Positions 10,557 to 22,424 of a DNA stretch of 64,000 nt are shown one piece after another. The notes under the pieces were generated by a model. It did not search any database. It was not told the origin of the DNA and saw nothing but the letters and a program-made list of their open reading frames with translations. Each line of letters starts with the position of its first letter. The stretch's first letter is position 1. The DNA is from Bathymodiolus brooksi. Its lineage: Eukaryota > Mollusca > Bivalvia > Mytilida > Modiolidae. A program made the translations under genes and the position numbers. The stretch is from NCBI GenBank assembly GCA_963680875.1, contig OY804588.1:62940397-63004396 (forward strand), written 5' to 3'.

Positions 10557-10790
10557 TTAAGAAGAGTTTGAAGACACCAAATGGGTAATCAGAATCTGCA
10601 AATCGAAGGACAGGCAACACAATAGCCAAAAGAAAAAAAAGACAAACAACGATCTGCAAAACGCTGCACAAAAAAATAATAAGATCGAGCTACACGAACC
10701 ACACTTACAACTAAGGGTTACCTCGGGTGCTCCGGAATGGTAGTCGGTCCCTGCTCCACTAGCGACACCCATTGAATTGCTCCAGTTACA
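10557..10790 (+). repeat. R1 repeat copy
   Basis: R1 runs from a GTTTGAAGACACCAAA end through GAAGGACAG..CAACACAAT and ACAAACAACGATCTGCAAAA to GGGTGCTCCGGAA and a CTGCTCCACTAGCGACACC end. About ten copies lie in the window in both orientations. The class is unknown to me. The short open frames across it are not genes. Confidence 0.8.
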
Positions 10791-11022
10791 AACCCTGTGA
10801 TAAGTCACGAATGAGGAAAACACAATGGAATGCTTACGACTTCTGTTAATGAGTGCAATTCTTCAGCATTCATAGCGAGAACAAGCAGACTTGTTGTCTA
10901 CTGTCATGTTGGATCTAGCAACCTTTAAGTTTTTGCTCATGATAAGGAGCATCATTTTGCAGAACACATCACATGATTATCAATCAATTACTGACAATGG
11001 TTGCAACAGAAATGCAATTTAG
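10791..11022. other. Short spacer, nothing recognised
   Basis: No motif or repeat recognised between the R1 copy and the transposase relic. Confidence 0.4.
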
Positions 11023-11040
11023 CTAATTAAGGACTTTGTA

Positions 11041-11545
11041 GTGGCTCTTGAAAAAGCGTTGAATTCAGATGACACCATAAAACTAAGCAATAACGAATTT
11101 TATCGCTTTATGAGGCGTTCGCCAAATCTTAAATTAGCTGAACCACAGAAAGTCTCAACTGCAAGGACAAAGCTAACCTCAAGAAAAAGAATAAAGTTTA
11201 AAAAGTGTTTATCAAAATGTCCACCGATATCAATAAAACGAACAGTCATCTCTCACCTCAAATCATAGTAAATATAAAAGACCATGACATATGACGTTTG
11301 AAATCAAGGTCCTGGCTTGTAACAGGGACAAAATTATGGCGGAGCTAAACCGGTTAATTGGATAAGTATTATAATGAGTTGCCATCCATTCTTACCAAAT
11401 ATTATTTGAGAAACAATGATACATAATGCGGATGAGACTGGAATATGTACCGAGCATTCACCTCCAAAATTTGTATGTTCCAAGGATATGAAAGCAGTCC
11501 ATCGCATCACTAAGGTTAACAAATATAAAACGATGTTCGGTACGT
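11041..11545 (+). pseudogene. pogo/Tigger-like DDE transposase relic
   Basis: Two separated open stretches resemble the pogo family transposase. The first (11041-11268) has FYRFMRRSPNLKLAEPQKVS followed by TARTKLTSRKR, like the Tc5-type DNA-binding helix-turn-helix where F-x-x-R-H/S-P-x-L is followed by S-x-A-R. The second (11416-11545) has IHNADETGICTEHSPPKFV, the N-x-D-E-T-G block holding the first catalytic Asp of the DDE_1 domain, then KAVHRITK. The region between contains stops and the C-terminal catalytic residues are missing, so it is dead. Family matching is from motif recognition only. Confidence 0.65.
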
Positions 11546-11599
11546 CTTTACGTCCAGTTGTTTGTAGGAGGGTTCATGTCTTATTTACGTTATTTGTGT

Positions 11600-11870
11600 T
11601 TGTTTACGTATAGTGTTGTCCAACACATATTGTGTTGTGTATTTGTTTTGTTGCCAGTTTCTCTGGATTGTCCATTTTTGATGGCCCCTTCCGTATGATA
11701 TAACGTTTATCGTAACAATCATTGCTGCAGATTATATACCCTTTATTATGTATTTCCTGGTGAACGATGGAATGACTCTTTTTTATGGGACAAGTCATAT
11801 CCATAGTCAAGTGGTGAGATGTCAGACAAAGGGTGGTCAATACAGTTAACAAAATAAACAGAAATTTCAT
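11600..11870 (-). repeat. R3 repeat copy
   Basis: Reverse copy of family R3, signatures on the minus strand TGTTGGACAACACTATACG, GAGAAACTGGCAACAAAACA, and CAATCCAGAGAAACTGG. Other copies at 21.7, 22.2 and 39.8 kb. Confidence 0.7.
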
Positions 11871-12015
11871 TAAATGAAGACCACAACAAACACTTGTTCT
11901 GTGTGATGGCCATAAATCGCAAAATATCTAAAGCTGTCATGAAAAATGGAAAAAAAATGTCTTAAAAGAAAAAACAAGAGTCAATTGGATCAAAGAAAAC
12001 ATTTTCAATTGAATG

Positions 12016-12240
12016 ATTGTTGTAACGGGTGCCACTAATGGGGCAGCAACTGCTTGCCCTTCCGGAGCACCTGACTTCACACCCAGTTGTATGTGTATGT
12101 TTTGTACACCGTTGTTTGTCCTTTTGTCCCTTTTCTTCTGACCATTGTGTTCTGACTACCCCTTTGCTATCTTCAAACTCTTCTGACCATTGTGTTCTGA
12201 CTACCCCTTTGCTATCTTCAAACTCTTTTTGTGAGCAAAT
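12016..12240 (-). repeat. R1 repeat copy with a 45-bp internal duplication
   Basis: Reverse R1 copy. The stretch containing CTGACCATTGTGTTCTGACT and the CTTTGCTATCTTCAAACTCT end is duplicated in tandem with a 45-bp period at 12136-12230. Confidence 0.8.
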
Positions 12241-12560
12241 GTTCAACTATAGCATGGTGAGAACAAGTTACATTCAATGAAATGGTGATGATATCCTCTT
12301 TGTACTAGACAAACACGCTTAATTTGATATTGTTTAGTGCTAGCTGACTGATACAACAGCCCATGGGTAAAAAGGCGCTCCACTCAGACACATTATCTTG
12401 ATTCCGGGCCAACACGTTTTTGCTCTTACTCCTTAATGCTGCGTCCTGAGCAGAGATACGACAAATGACAATGTTATTGTCTTTGGTTTTACCCGAGCGA
12501 AGCACGAAACCATGATCTACCACACTCGAAGTGGTCTTCGATATCAGTGATGATGATGAA
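12241..12560 (-). mobile_element. SINE-C copy
   Basis: Minus-strand copy. It keeps the ATGGTGAGAACAAGTTAC 3'-half signature, the CTCCTTAATGCTGCGTCCT block, and part of a tRNA-like head complement ending ATGATCTACCACACTCGA. Compare the plus-strand copy at 29127-29545. Confidence 0.75.
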
Positions 12561-12743
12561 GCTTGCTGTAATAGCAACCAATGGCAACCAGATGAACTGA
12601 AAGAAATGGAAGGTCTTGCATTTGTGAAATGGGAGGCAATGTAACTTTCCAAATCATCAAACACACATTATCTTCTAATCCTGATATACGATGTCTGTAT
12701 GGAAATAGTGAAATAGAGATACGCCACCAATAACAACATTTTA

Positions 12744-13015
12744 GTGGGGTTCGACTTACTCGATCTTTAGTTTTATGTGGGGTTCGACTTACTCGATCTT
12801 TAGTTTTATGTGGGGTTCGACTTACTCGATCTTTAGTTTTATGTGGGGTTCGACTTACTCGATCTTTAGTTTTATGTGGGGTTCGACTTACTCGATCTTT
12901 AGTTTTATGTGTAAAGTTTTGTAGACCGTTTTTTGTCCTTTTTCTTTTTGGCTATTGTGTTGTCTGCCCTTATTCGATTTACGGTCTCTTTGGTATCTTC
13001 AAACTCTTCTTGTAA
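12744..13015 (-). repeat. R1 repeat copy carrying a 33-bp tandem array
   Basis: Five copies of a 33-bp unit (starting GTGGGGTTCGACTTACTCGA) at 12744, 12777, 12810, 12843 and 12876. The unit equals the R1 segment GGGGTTCGTGTTGCTCGATC seen at 21.43 kb, so the array was made by amplifying R1's own sequence. The rest of R1 follows to about 13015. Confidence 0.85.
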
Positions 13016-13841
13016 ATTATTTCCATTTGCTTCACTGAAAGACAATCTGAAGGAATGACTGTAATTACAAGAAAAGTCCACGGAAAATCTAAAAACCCGT
13101 TTGCATCATGAGACGCTCCCCAAAATAATAACCAAATAAATTCATACGATCTTGTAATCTTGTAAATTAAATTTGAAGGTAAACGTGCAATAACCTGTGT
13201 TATCACATGTAATGTCATGTAATAATCTCTTATATTCAAACAGGTATTACAACGCAAATATGTAATTTAATTCACACAAAATGCACCTGTGATACACTTC
13301 GTCAGGTTCTCCAACAGTCAAAAGATGGGAAAGACAAATACTTAAAAATAGAAAAACCAAAATGGCCTAAATAGGATACCCTAAATTGTCTAAGATCACA
13401 TATCCGTGACGGAGATTGATTTTAATTTTAAAATAATCAATCATATTATATCTTTTTAAAATTTTGTTCTTTGGCGATACATTAACATCTCACAACATCC
13501 CGTTTGGGGGTCACGTCAGGTAACTTTTCATTCATCATTGGTCGTTCAATCATATGCAAGAGTGTTTAACATATTTACAAATCGGACAACAGTTCTTCAC
13601 GTGTATTCAGTTTTAAATGGAAGGCTCATCGCCGATTAGTGGGATGAAAGTATGAACCCTGACGTGACCCCCATATGGGATGTCATTTTAGATGTTGGTG
13701 TATCGCCAAAGAAAAAAAAAGATACAACAAACATCTAATTTCAGTTAGAATTAAGCTTGCCTTTTCCAGAACATTTACACTTAAGACGACGAAAGACGTA
13801 ACAGGAAATGACGTATTTACCAGCCATGAAAGATTATCGAT
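13016..13841. other. No gene recognised
   Basis: Contains an R2-like fragment near 13290-13390 (CACTTCGTCAGGTTCTCCAA) and an imperfect inverted pair, GGGGGTCACGTCAGG at 13504 and CCCTGACGTGACCCCCAT near 13658, about 150 bp apart. That inverted pair may be the ends of a small DNA transposon. Confidence 0.5.
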
Positions 13842-14180
13842 CGTAACTACTCGGCCATTCTCGCTATCCTACAAATAACCTCGTATGCATTAGGCGTATA
13901 AATCGCACTACTTTTCACATGTCAGTTACATGAAAGTTTGATAAAGTTATATTTTAAACAATTTTCTATATTTCAATTATTTTCATGGATAAATGTTAAA
14001 GTTTTAATTAGCTTTGCATTATTAGATTTTACTTAGTATGTCTTCCATATTGGATTTTCGTGGACTATATTTTTTTGTGCGGCTTAACTTAGCTTAGCTT
14101 CCGGCAACAATTTAAGAAGAATTTCTACTATCTACGTACGAGGTTATTTGTAGGGTAGCGAGAATGGCCGAGTAGTTACG
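13842..14180. mobile_element. 339-bp inverted-repeat element
   Basis: 44-bp arms at 13842-13885 and 14137-14180 are inverted copies with one mismatch, with ends CGTAACTACTCGGCCATTCT and its complement. The interior of about 250 bp is AT-rich without an open frame. Looks like a MITE. Target duplication not resolved. Confidence 0.75.
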
Positions 14181-14194
14181 ATTGAAAAGATTAT

Positions 14195-14425
14195 TTAAAA
14201 AGGAGGCGAATCGGAGAGAAGCTCCGGAATTTAACTAATTAAATTATTTGGGAACTGTAAAAATAAATACATAACATGTATCATGTCTGTGCCGCAGCAC
14301 TGACTACTCGGTAGGTGATACCCTCGGTAACTAATAGTTCATGATCAGAGAAATCGATCCATACTGAATTACAGCATTAAAACGTAGATATCTAATTTAA
14401 TGCGCACGTTGCGTTGCTGGAACAA
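14195..14425 (+). repeat. R2 repeat copy
   Basis: Contains AGCACTGACTACTCGGTAGG, GATACCCTCGG, and AAACGTAGATATCTAATTTA followed by a degraded GTTGCTGGAACAACCTTCAT segment. Confidence 0.75.
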
Positions 14426-15124
14426 CCTTCATCACATGCTTGTATTTTACTTTTTTTTTTTTTTTAAGTAATTATTGTTTTTTATTTATTATCTCGATAT
14501 TTTTAATTTACTATCTCGATAACATACAACCCCATGTTATATCATATAATCATGAAAAGTAGTCATTGTTAGAAAGTTAGTTACGCCGTTCTATAATTTT
14601 AGCCAATCACATAGAGAAATATTTCGTTTGTTTATTTATAGCGTATCTAAGCAGCCCGTGTATCCGTGAGCAATTGACGTCACTTCATTACGTCTTCGGG
14701 AGCACTCCTACACGATTCCTTTGATAAGTTAACACAAAGGACATACAATTTATTAAATATTTATATATTTATGTAATTAGTAAATACATATCAAAATAGA
14801 TTAACAACAATCGGAACTAATTGTACCTATTGTTAACCCGACATGAAACAAGAGACATACGTCACGACAATATGGCCGTAATTATTAACGACCTTTGACC
14901 TTGTTGATCTTACAATAGTCTTTACAAGATGAAGTAAGACTATGATTATTCATATTGAATTATTGCCACAATATTGTGTTTGTATATACTTATCAATGTA
15001 TATATAGCACAAATAGTGATTACTGTGTATATAACGTTATAATGCTGACAAAAAGATTGTACAAATTATTATTTCTACAAAATATAACGAAAATAGTAGT
15101 TTCTAGACGATTTGTATGTGGTAT
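14426..15124. other. AT-rich intergenic, no gene recognised
   Basis: Poly-T tract near 14450-14465, no recognisable repeat or coding frame. Confidence 0.5.
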
Positions 15125-15240
15125 AAACTATAATACAGACGTAGATATTTAATTTAGTGTACACGGCGCGTTTCTAGAATAATCTTCATCAGAAAACTTA
15201 ATGTCAAAAGATTGGAAAGCCAAGAAATTTAAAGTTTCAT
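15125..15240 (+). repeat. R2 repeat fragment
   Basis: AGACGTAGATATTTAATTTA, then CGGCGCGTTTCTAGAATAAT and CTTCATCAG, then AAAGATTGGAAAGCCAAG. This is the R2 junction block. Confidence 0.75.
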
Positions 15241-16289
15241 ATGAAGACATGTTTCTGCACTCGGACATATCCCAATTCAGATCAAATCGTACTAAACCGA
15301 AGAAGCAGCTTGCAAGTATAATTTCAATGGTATTTGGTATACCCCTCCAGGAATCGAAACCACGACATAGCGCGCTGGAATCGCAAGCACGCTAATGATT
15401 ACACTACTGAGGTGTTTTACCGCATGATCATTTATTCAATGAATTTTTAACTGATGTCCTAATTATTACCTGGGAGACTTAGTGACATAAGAGTATTTGA
15501 TTGGTGACAAAATCATGTGACTGGTGCAAAGGATGTGATTGGTCAAGGGTGAATTTGATTGCATGTGTGTAGATACTATAGAAACAAGACGCCATTATAA
15601 CCACAACAGATTTAATATGTTAGTTTAATTTTTGACAATTTGTTTTACCATTTAAAATTATATAAATTTTCGCTGTTTCTAATGAAAATAATATAAACAA
15701 ACATTTACTTGACTTTTATGTTTCCATTTCGCCAAGTACATATATATTGATGATGCAATTCCAGATGTCCGTATTATTTGAACTTAGGAATAATATTTGT
15801 ATAGTCAAATTAACAATTATGCTGTACATACACTTTAATTATTTGTATATCAATCTCAGAAATAAAGTAAATATAAAAACATCGGTCGTCAATATCATCA
15901 AACTCAAATACACGAACCACTCCTCTGTCACTCAATAATTCCCACACAAATAAAACGACAGAAGTTTTAGCTTGAGATAGACGGGCACGAAAATATGTCG
16001 TGGTTAAAAATGTCAAGAATGTCTCGAATTTCAACTTTTGAAAATCAACAAATCTCAAACAACCCAAACAGACAATAAAAACCTGCAGCTTCGCTTCAAT
16101 GTATACAAGATCCCTTGATTTCATAGAAATTACGACAACATATAATGAGAGGTCAAGGCGTAATGTTAGAGAATGCTCAAAGTCAACTGGCTATTAGTTA
16201 ATTATGCATATTGGTTGTCGAAGATTACTCGCACTAATTTGCCAACACCCGAAATTCAAATTAATACTCAAAATATATATGTTTCTAGC
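15241..16289. other. No gene recognised
   Basis: AT-rich. Open frames of 63 and 104 residues at 15747-15938 and 15810-16124 overlap on opposite strands and show no domain. No repeat recognised. Confidence 0.5.
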
Positions 16290-16540
16290 TACGAAATGTT
16301 TGAAGATGCCAAACGGGTAATCAGAAGTGTAAGTCGAAGAAGGACAGACAATACACTGGCCAAAAAGGACAAAACCCCATGATAAACAAAATAATACACA
16401 GAAAACTAGATTGAGGAACACGAACCCCACTACGCACAGTGTGAGTGAACCCTGGTGCCCCGGAAGGGTGAGCAATTCCTGCTCCGCTAGTCCCACCCGT
16501 CGTATAACTGTTAAGCAACACGAACTTCTCCCCAAAGTAT
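16290..16540 (+). repeat. R1 repeat copy
   Basis: GTTTGAAGATGCCAAACGGG through GGACAGACAATACACTGGCC to CCCCGGAAGGGTGAGCAATT and GTCCCACCCGTCGTATAAC. Confidence 0.85.
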
Positions 16541-16734
16541 TAAGATAATGTAATTAATTTATTCAGGGAATTTATTTAAAACATCGTTCATACGTTTATC
16601 TACTGAATTGTACGTTTTCATACGTATGCTGCATTTGTTTGGATCTGATAGGTTGATAATAAGTACATAAATGTCCATAGAGACTCACGTACAAAATGAT
16701 CGCCCTTTTGGGTAAAAAAAGCTAAAAATAATGG

Positions 16735-16975
16735 TAAGAAAAGCTTGAAGATGTCGAAAGAATAATCAGAAGCAGTAATTTGAAGGACAGAAAATACAAT
16801 GGTCAAGTCAAAAGGACCAAAAGGACAAACAAAATATTACACAGAAAACTAAAGATTGAGCAATGCTAACCACCCTACAAACCGGGGGTGAACTCGGGTG
16901 CTTCGGAAGGGTAGTAGCACTTCCTGTTCCACTCGTGGCATCCTTCGTGTTGTTGCTAAACGACATCATCCTCTT
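16735..16975 (+). repeat. R1 repeat copy
   Basis: GCTTGAAGATGTCGAAAGAA through AAAGGACAAACAAAATATTA to GGGTGCTTCGGAAGGGTAG and CCACTCGTGGCATCC. Same orientation as the copy about 450 bp upstream. Confidence 0.85.
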
Positions 16976-17094
16976 TTGGTTTTTCTTTTTATCTCTGATA
17001 GCTTGCATCAAAATATTAATTTCTGTATCAAACGGTTATCCTTCAATCAATATTACACAAATCTAATTTGTTTTTCTCATAAGACAAATTGACA

Positions 17095-17274
17095 TACAGT
17101 CAAACATAGAGGCCATTCAAGGGAACTTGCAAATGTGGCCTTTATGAGCAGTGGCCCTTTATATACAGGTCAAAATCATATGCATTATTCATTAATGGGA
17201 TACATGAGTCTCCCCTTTATAGACAGTTATTGTGTGGTATACAGAGGTGTCCTTTAAGGCAGGGTTGACTGTAT
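17095..17274. mobile_element. 180-bp MITE with TACAGTCAAAC ends
   Basis: Starts TACAGTCAAAC and ends GTTGACTGTA (inverted). An internal part (CCTTTATATACAGGT, CCTTTATAGACAGT) recurs in inverted orientation at 38155-38279. Superfamily not determined. Confidence 0.75.
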
Positions 17275-18304
17275 ATAGAATTTCTTTAAAATATTTAAAA
17301 AATTAGCAAGAATTCTCCTAATCTCATGGCAAGGTAAGAAAATAATAGACTACCTATTGAACTCAATATCAAATTACAAGACTATTTTATATTTTCCCCA
17401 GTCTTTTAACAGAAGAATTAAATCCAACATAAGAATGTTTTTTATTAAGTAAATACTTAGAAGAGAATGGGATTTCTTTCAGACGTAATGGTCACGACAC
17501 AAAATTAAGCACCGCCCACTGACCTTCTGTAATTTTCCGTCTGCATCGTATCGTAACTGCATCGTTATTTTATGAATGGAATTTTTCACTGGCCAATAAA
17601 GCGTATTAATCTTATTCTCTAGATTTCCATATATGGTTCTGTATCTATCGTTATTTTTAGGAATGATTTTATCCAATCATAGGTCGTCAAATAAATGCAA
17701 CATCGTACAATGGGATTTCTTTCATGGTATCAAATTTAGCCCCCAATATGATATCTGATTGATCAGTATATATAACTGTCTTGCATATGATTAGACAGTA
17801 AGGAATGAATGAAAGGTTAACCTGACCTCAAATGGGACGTTGCAAGGTGTTAGTGTATTGCAAAAAAATAATAGCATAAAATAAACAACACCCCCCCCCC
17901 CCCAAAAAAAAAGAAGAAAAAAGCCCCCCAAAAAATAAAGAAAAAGGTGGTGTCCTGCAATCAATCAATGAATCAAGCACTACATCTGATGAGTTGGAAG
18001 ACTGCCCATTACAACGTAAACATACACTCCTCAATGTATAAGTTAGCAAAACATATATATTATATTATACTATTATTATATAAAAATTAAGTCGCTAAGT
18101 AATAACAATACGCATCTGACCTAGGTCACATGACCTTTTGGAATATACTAGAACGATTATCGATCAGAAACTGTGTCAATTTCATTCATAAAATGACCAG
18201 CCGATGATCGTAATGTAAAGACAGCTTAGCTTTTTAAATTCTTAATCTTAATCATCTTTAAAAGCACAATGAAACAATCAATGATCTGTACATTAGCAGG
18301 GGAT
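17275..18304. other. No gene recognised
   Basis: A C-run and A-rich tract at 17890-17945. The 65-residue minus-strand frame at 17479-17676 looks somewhat protein-like but I cannot place it. No other repeat seen. Confidence 0.45.
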
Positions 18305-18514
18305 GTCGTGGTCGTGAACAGTGTCTATCACCATTAAAGTTGTGAGTTCGAAAACCGCTAATGCGAGGTGCACTCGATACAACATTAAGTAATAAAGTTT
18401 GTCAGGGACTTGCGGCAGGTCGATGGCTTTCTACGGTTTCCTCCACCAATACAACTGACAGGCACGATATAGCTCAAACATTGTTAAAAGTGGCGTTAAA
18501 CATCATAACCATAG
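18305..18514 (+). mobile_element. SINE-A copy
   Basis: Carries part of the head, GTTGTGAGTTCGAAAACCGC, GTGCACTCGATACAACATTA, GACTTGCGGCAGGTCGATGG and GTGGCGTTAAACATCATAAC. The mid-head is deleted. Confidence 0.85.
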
Positions 18515-18699
18515 CCCATTTAAATTAACAAATCGAACATCCATGGTGTTTAACATATTAGCTAGATATGGAATTATAAATATGCCATGTCATGTAATGA
18601 ATATAAGTAATCTTTGCCTACGAAATGTTATAAAACCAAACCATTCTACTACTAAGTACAATTACTAGGTATTGCGCAATAGCGGTAACGACGAATATA

Positions 18700-19100
18700 A
18701 AAGTTATAGCATAATCCGGATATCTATAAATTGTATAAACATGTTTGAGATCAATTTGTGGAGTTTAATTTTTAAAGATATAGTCGATTCCTCTGCTGCT
18801 GGACTATTAGTCCCCGAGGGTATCATCCGTCCAGTAGTCAGTGCTTCTGCACTGACATGGTATATTAAATATATTTGTTATTGAAATTTACAGTTCCTAA
18901 ATAATGTAATTATTATTAAAACTAAGGTTCTCCTCCCTCATGCATATGTGCATTTAACTGATTTTGGCTATCGTTTAGGCCCTTTAGTTTTATTGTTCAC
19001 AAAGCTTAAAATTATTTGGCTTTCCAATCTTTCGATTTTGAGCGTTATTCCAGAAACGCGTCGTGCGCACTAAATTTGATATCTATCTTTTTATTATAGT
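18700..19100 (-). repeat. R2 repeat copy, near complete
   Basis: On the minus strand: AGATATCAAATTTAGTGCGC, ACGACGCGTTTCTGGAATAA, AAGATTGGAAAGCC, AGGGCCTAAACGATAGCC, GGAGAACCTTAGTTTTAATA, then CAGAAGCACTGACTACTGGA and GATACCCTCGGGGACTAATA. This copy gives the best view of the R2 block order. Confidence 0.8.
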
Positions 19101-19589
19101 GTATAAGTTTCGATCTTATTTAAAAGACGACCGGAAATAGTCACACAATAGAAGTCATACCATCATAGCGACAATTATTAGAAAAAACAAGGCAGAAATA
19201 AATCACTTTTTTATCGAGCCGGCAAGAAATGATACAAAGTATTCTCTTTCGTTTATCGGAATGAGTTAAAAATAATACAATGAAATCAATCTTTTATCTA
19301 AACGAGTTTGAAAAAATGCAAAGATCTCTTCTTTTATATATCGAAATGAGTATCAATGAGTTGTTCATATTGCTTATGACCCTACTGTGACTGTAAAGTG
19401 TAGAAGAGCAATAAAAGTGTAGTTCCTTTACTTAATTTGTGCTTAAGTTTAATGTTGGCCAGTCTCTCATGTTCATTTACATCCATATCCTTTCTTACTA
19501 ATAAAATAATACAATGAAATCTTTCCATTGTAGAAATGAGTATAAAATGACACAAGGAAACCATTATTTTTCAGTGGCAATCAAAACTC

Positions 19590-19690
19590 GTTACCCAGAT
19601 TGTCCCATCCCTCCCTCAAACTTGTTACCCAGATTGTCCCATCCCTCCCTCAAACTTGTTACCCAGATTGTCCCATCACTCCCTCATTTG
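19590..19690 (+). repeat. 34-bp tandem repeat, three copies
   Basis: Unit starts GTTACCCAGATTGTCCCATC, copies begin near 19590, 19624 and 19658. Confidence 0.85.
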
Positions 19691-19716
19691 TGTACATGTA
19701 TATTGAATATTATTGA

Positions 19717-19830
19717 AGAAATGTTTGAAGAAATCAAAGTGGTATTCAGAATCCATAAATCCAACAAGGACAGAAAACACAATGAACAAAAGAAAAAGGG
19801 CAAAAGGACAAACAATGATTGAACTTATTC
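19717..19830 (+). repeat. R1 repeat fragment
   Basis: AATGTTTGAAGAAATCAAAG through GGACAGAAAACACAATGAAC to AAAGGACAAACAATGATT. The 3' half of R1 is missing. Confidence 0.7.
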
Positions 19831-19884
19831 TCGTCCTGAAATACTGCTCGCTGGATGTTAAGAAATATTCGATCAATTAATCCA

Positions 19885-20040
19885 TCATTTCCATTTAGGC
19901 TCTTTGGTTATATTGCTTCCAAAATTTTTAATTATTTGGCTTTCCAATCTTTCGACTTTGTCTGAGCGTACCTGATGAAGATTATTCCAGAAACGCGTCG
20001 GGCACATTAAATTTGAAATCTACGTTCTTATTCCACTCGA
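19885..20040 (-). repeat. R2 repeat fragment
   Basis: Minus strand: AACGTAGATTTCAAATTTAA, CCGACGCGTTTCTGGAATAA, CTTCATCAGGTACGCTCAGA and AAAGATTGGAAAGCC. Confidence 0.75.
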
Positions 20041-21239
20041 TTCTAGAGATTTCTTCATTCCAGTTTTTGACTTGTTACAGCTTTAATTTCAATGACGAAA
20101 TTTGCAAATTCTTAATTTTAGAAAATGACGTTTAACGATAAGAATTTGACTTCAAAGTTTTAAAATATTCATCTAAAGAAAGTTATAATACATAAATACA
20201 AACGCACTAAGCCAAAGCGTAATATTAAGGCTACGATCTATATATAGCACATTCAATGAATGAAAAACAGGAAACAGTTTTATTTGTAATTAAAATATTT
20301 GTTTTGCTCTTTAGACAATTAGGACAAAATCTGACCAAGTAACTTTCAACATTCAAATTTTTGTGGTTTTGTATCGTGACAATAGCATGTCCTTGTTACC
20401 CAAATATTATAATCAATAAAACAAACAAAGGAGTTTAACTTTTAAAGAAAGTTATAACGCAATTTAAAAAAATGACCAAATTCATGTTTGAAATTCCTCT
20501 AAGAAATGTTCATTTCCAAATAGAAACGAAATTGATTGTGACGGACACAATGCATGATTACGATCGGTAGCTTCCGGTCGGTACCTACAAAGGCTTGTGG
20601 GAAATACAAGGATGAAAAAAAAAATTGGTGAGGTAAACATACCCTTAATTGACGTGTGCTGGTTGTGTAGGACCGATGAATCAAAATACATAAGGGACTG
20701 GTCATTTAACTTTTAGGAGTGTTACTATGTCCCTGCGACATAAAATTTATTTCCACACAAAACGAAAAAAATCGGAATATTGTTTTTGGGGACATGAAAA
20801 ATCGGTATTTTTTTCCCAGATTTAACCAAAACTTCTCGCTGAATACTACAGGGTCAGTTTATATTTTATATCTTTCAGGTCAAAGTATTTCTTGCTCTAA
20901 AATTTGGAGAAGAAATTCTTATTATTATTCTGTCTTTCTCTAAGAGCTTGTCCACACCATTTCTAAAAATCAGTGTTTCAAAGCGTATGGAACTTTAAGA
21001 GCTGTTAGACATATATGTCTACAAGTGCTTGTCACTATTGATTGTACCATGGGTTATTAAGGGTGTGTTTTGGGAGTTCAAATAGGGAGGGACCTCAAAT
21101 AGAATCCTATATTGAATTGAAACATTTTGCTATACATAATCGCCTCAACAAGTTATAGCCATACAATGTATCTGCCACAATGGATCCCGAAGGATGCATG
21201 GCTATATATATATTTGTGTGTTCTGAGATCAATTCTAAG
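20041..21239. other. No gene recognised
   Basis: AT-rich. Frames of about 68 residues at 20482-20705 (minus) and 74 residues at 20719-20943 (plus) have no recognised domain. No repeat seen. Confidence 0.45.
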
Positions 21240-21254
21240 AAGCAGCATATATCA

Positions 21255-21335
21255 ATTTTAGTTTTTGGTTTGACCCGCACGAGACTCGAGTCCACGATCT
21301 ACCACACTCGATGTGAGCACGGTAACAAGTACACC
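21255..21335 (-). mobile_element. SINE-C head remnant
   Basis: Complement of the tRNA-like head: GGTTTGACCCGCACGAGACT, CCACGATCTACCACACTCGA, and GAGCACGGTAACAAG. The 3' half is absent. Confidence 0.7.
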
Positions 21336-21399
21336 ACCTATGTTGTAAATACCCCGTAATCAAATCATAGTTTAGAAATCCAAGATATTATAACAAGAG

Positions 21400-21590
21400 T
21401 AACACCTGAGTACACACCCGGGTATTTGGTGGGTTCGTGTTGCTCGATCTTTAGTTTTCTGTGTAGTGTTTTGTAGATCGTTGTTTGTCCCTTTGTCCTT
21501 TTTGTTTAGGCCATTGCATTGTCTGTCCTTCTTCGATTTAAGACCTCTAACCCTTTGTATCTTCAAACTTTTTTTTGGTGTTCTACTGTC
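21400..21590 (-). repeat. R1 repeat copy
   Basis: GGGTTCGTGTTGCTCGATCT, GTAGATCGTTGTTTGTCCCT, then TTTGTATCTTCAAACTTTTT at the end. Confidence 0.8.
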
Positions 21591-21689
21591 TTTATGGTGC
21601 TACAAATATATTTATGTATTGTTTGAGGGAGAAATCTTCATTAGTAAGTAAATAAATTATGTTCCCATTTGTTATATAAACAAATAAAT

Positions 21690-21975
21690 AAATAATACCG
21701 AATGGGCAATCAAAAATGTACAATCCAGAGAAACTGGCAACATAGGGTACACAGAACCAAGAAAATCAAAGCAAAAACACAACACAATATGTGTTTGACA
21801 CTACTCTACGCAAACAAACACAAATAACGTAGATAAGACATGATCCTTCCTACGAACACCTGGAGGAAAAGACGAACCGAACAAAGTTTGTATAGGGAAA
21901 TCGTAGCGGATATGCTTAAGCAAAACGAAAATATGATTAAAATTGATTGACATAAGGAGATATTATTTTTTTTCA
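21690..21975 (+). repeat. R3 repeat copy
   Basis: AATCCAGAGAAACTGGCAAC, ACACAACACAATATGTGTTT, and CTGGAGGAAAAGACGAACCG. The same blocks occur in the same order at 39785-40030. Confidence 0.75.
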
Positions 21976-22094
21976 TAATTGAGCCCAAATAATTTTGTAT
22001 TTGTTTTTAGTTAATTATCTTTATATCGTACTGTACTGTTATTAATACTATTAGCTTTAAATTTGATAGCTTTATGTCTTGATAAAAACGTAGA

Positions 22095-22290
22095 TGTATA
22101 CTTTAGTTCTTACGACGCGTTTCTGGAATAACCTTCATCGGGTACTCTCATGGTCAAATAAACGTTAGAGAAAACCGAAGGAGCAATCAAGAATGGGCAA
22201 TCAAGAGACAATGGCAACCCAAGACACAATACGAAGGCAAGCAAAACATAAAAACACAACGTTTCGGAAAGACAAATAAATTAAAGGTCT
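22095..22290 (+). repeat. R2 fragment followed by R3 fragment
   Basis: TTACGACGCGTTTCTGGAAT and CTTCATCGGGTACTCTCATG mark R2, then GAGAAAACCGAAGGAGCAAT and GACAATGGCAACCCAAGACA mark R3. Confidence 0.65.
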
Positions 22291-22424
22291 TTGGGAGCAA
22301 GTAAACCAAAGGACATACATATGATTAACAACAATCGAGCAAGGTTGAATGTTACTACGGAGATTAACATCATATTTAATATTACATTATCTAGAACTGT
22401 AAGTTTCAAACATATATACGAGTG

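Noticed and set aside
16194..16535. 113-residue minus-strand frame
   Set aside because: Shadow of an R1 repeat copy.
17479..17676. 65-residue minus-strand frame as a gene fragment
   Set aside because: Composition is protein-like but there is no motif, relative or splice support in the window.
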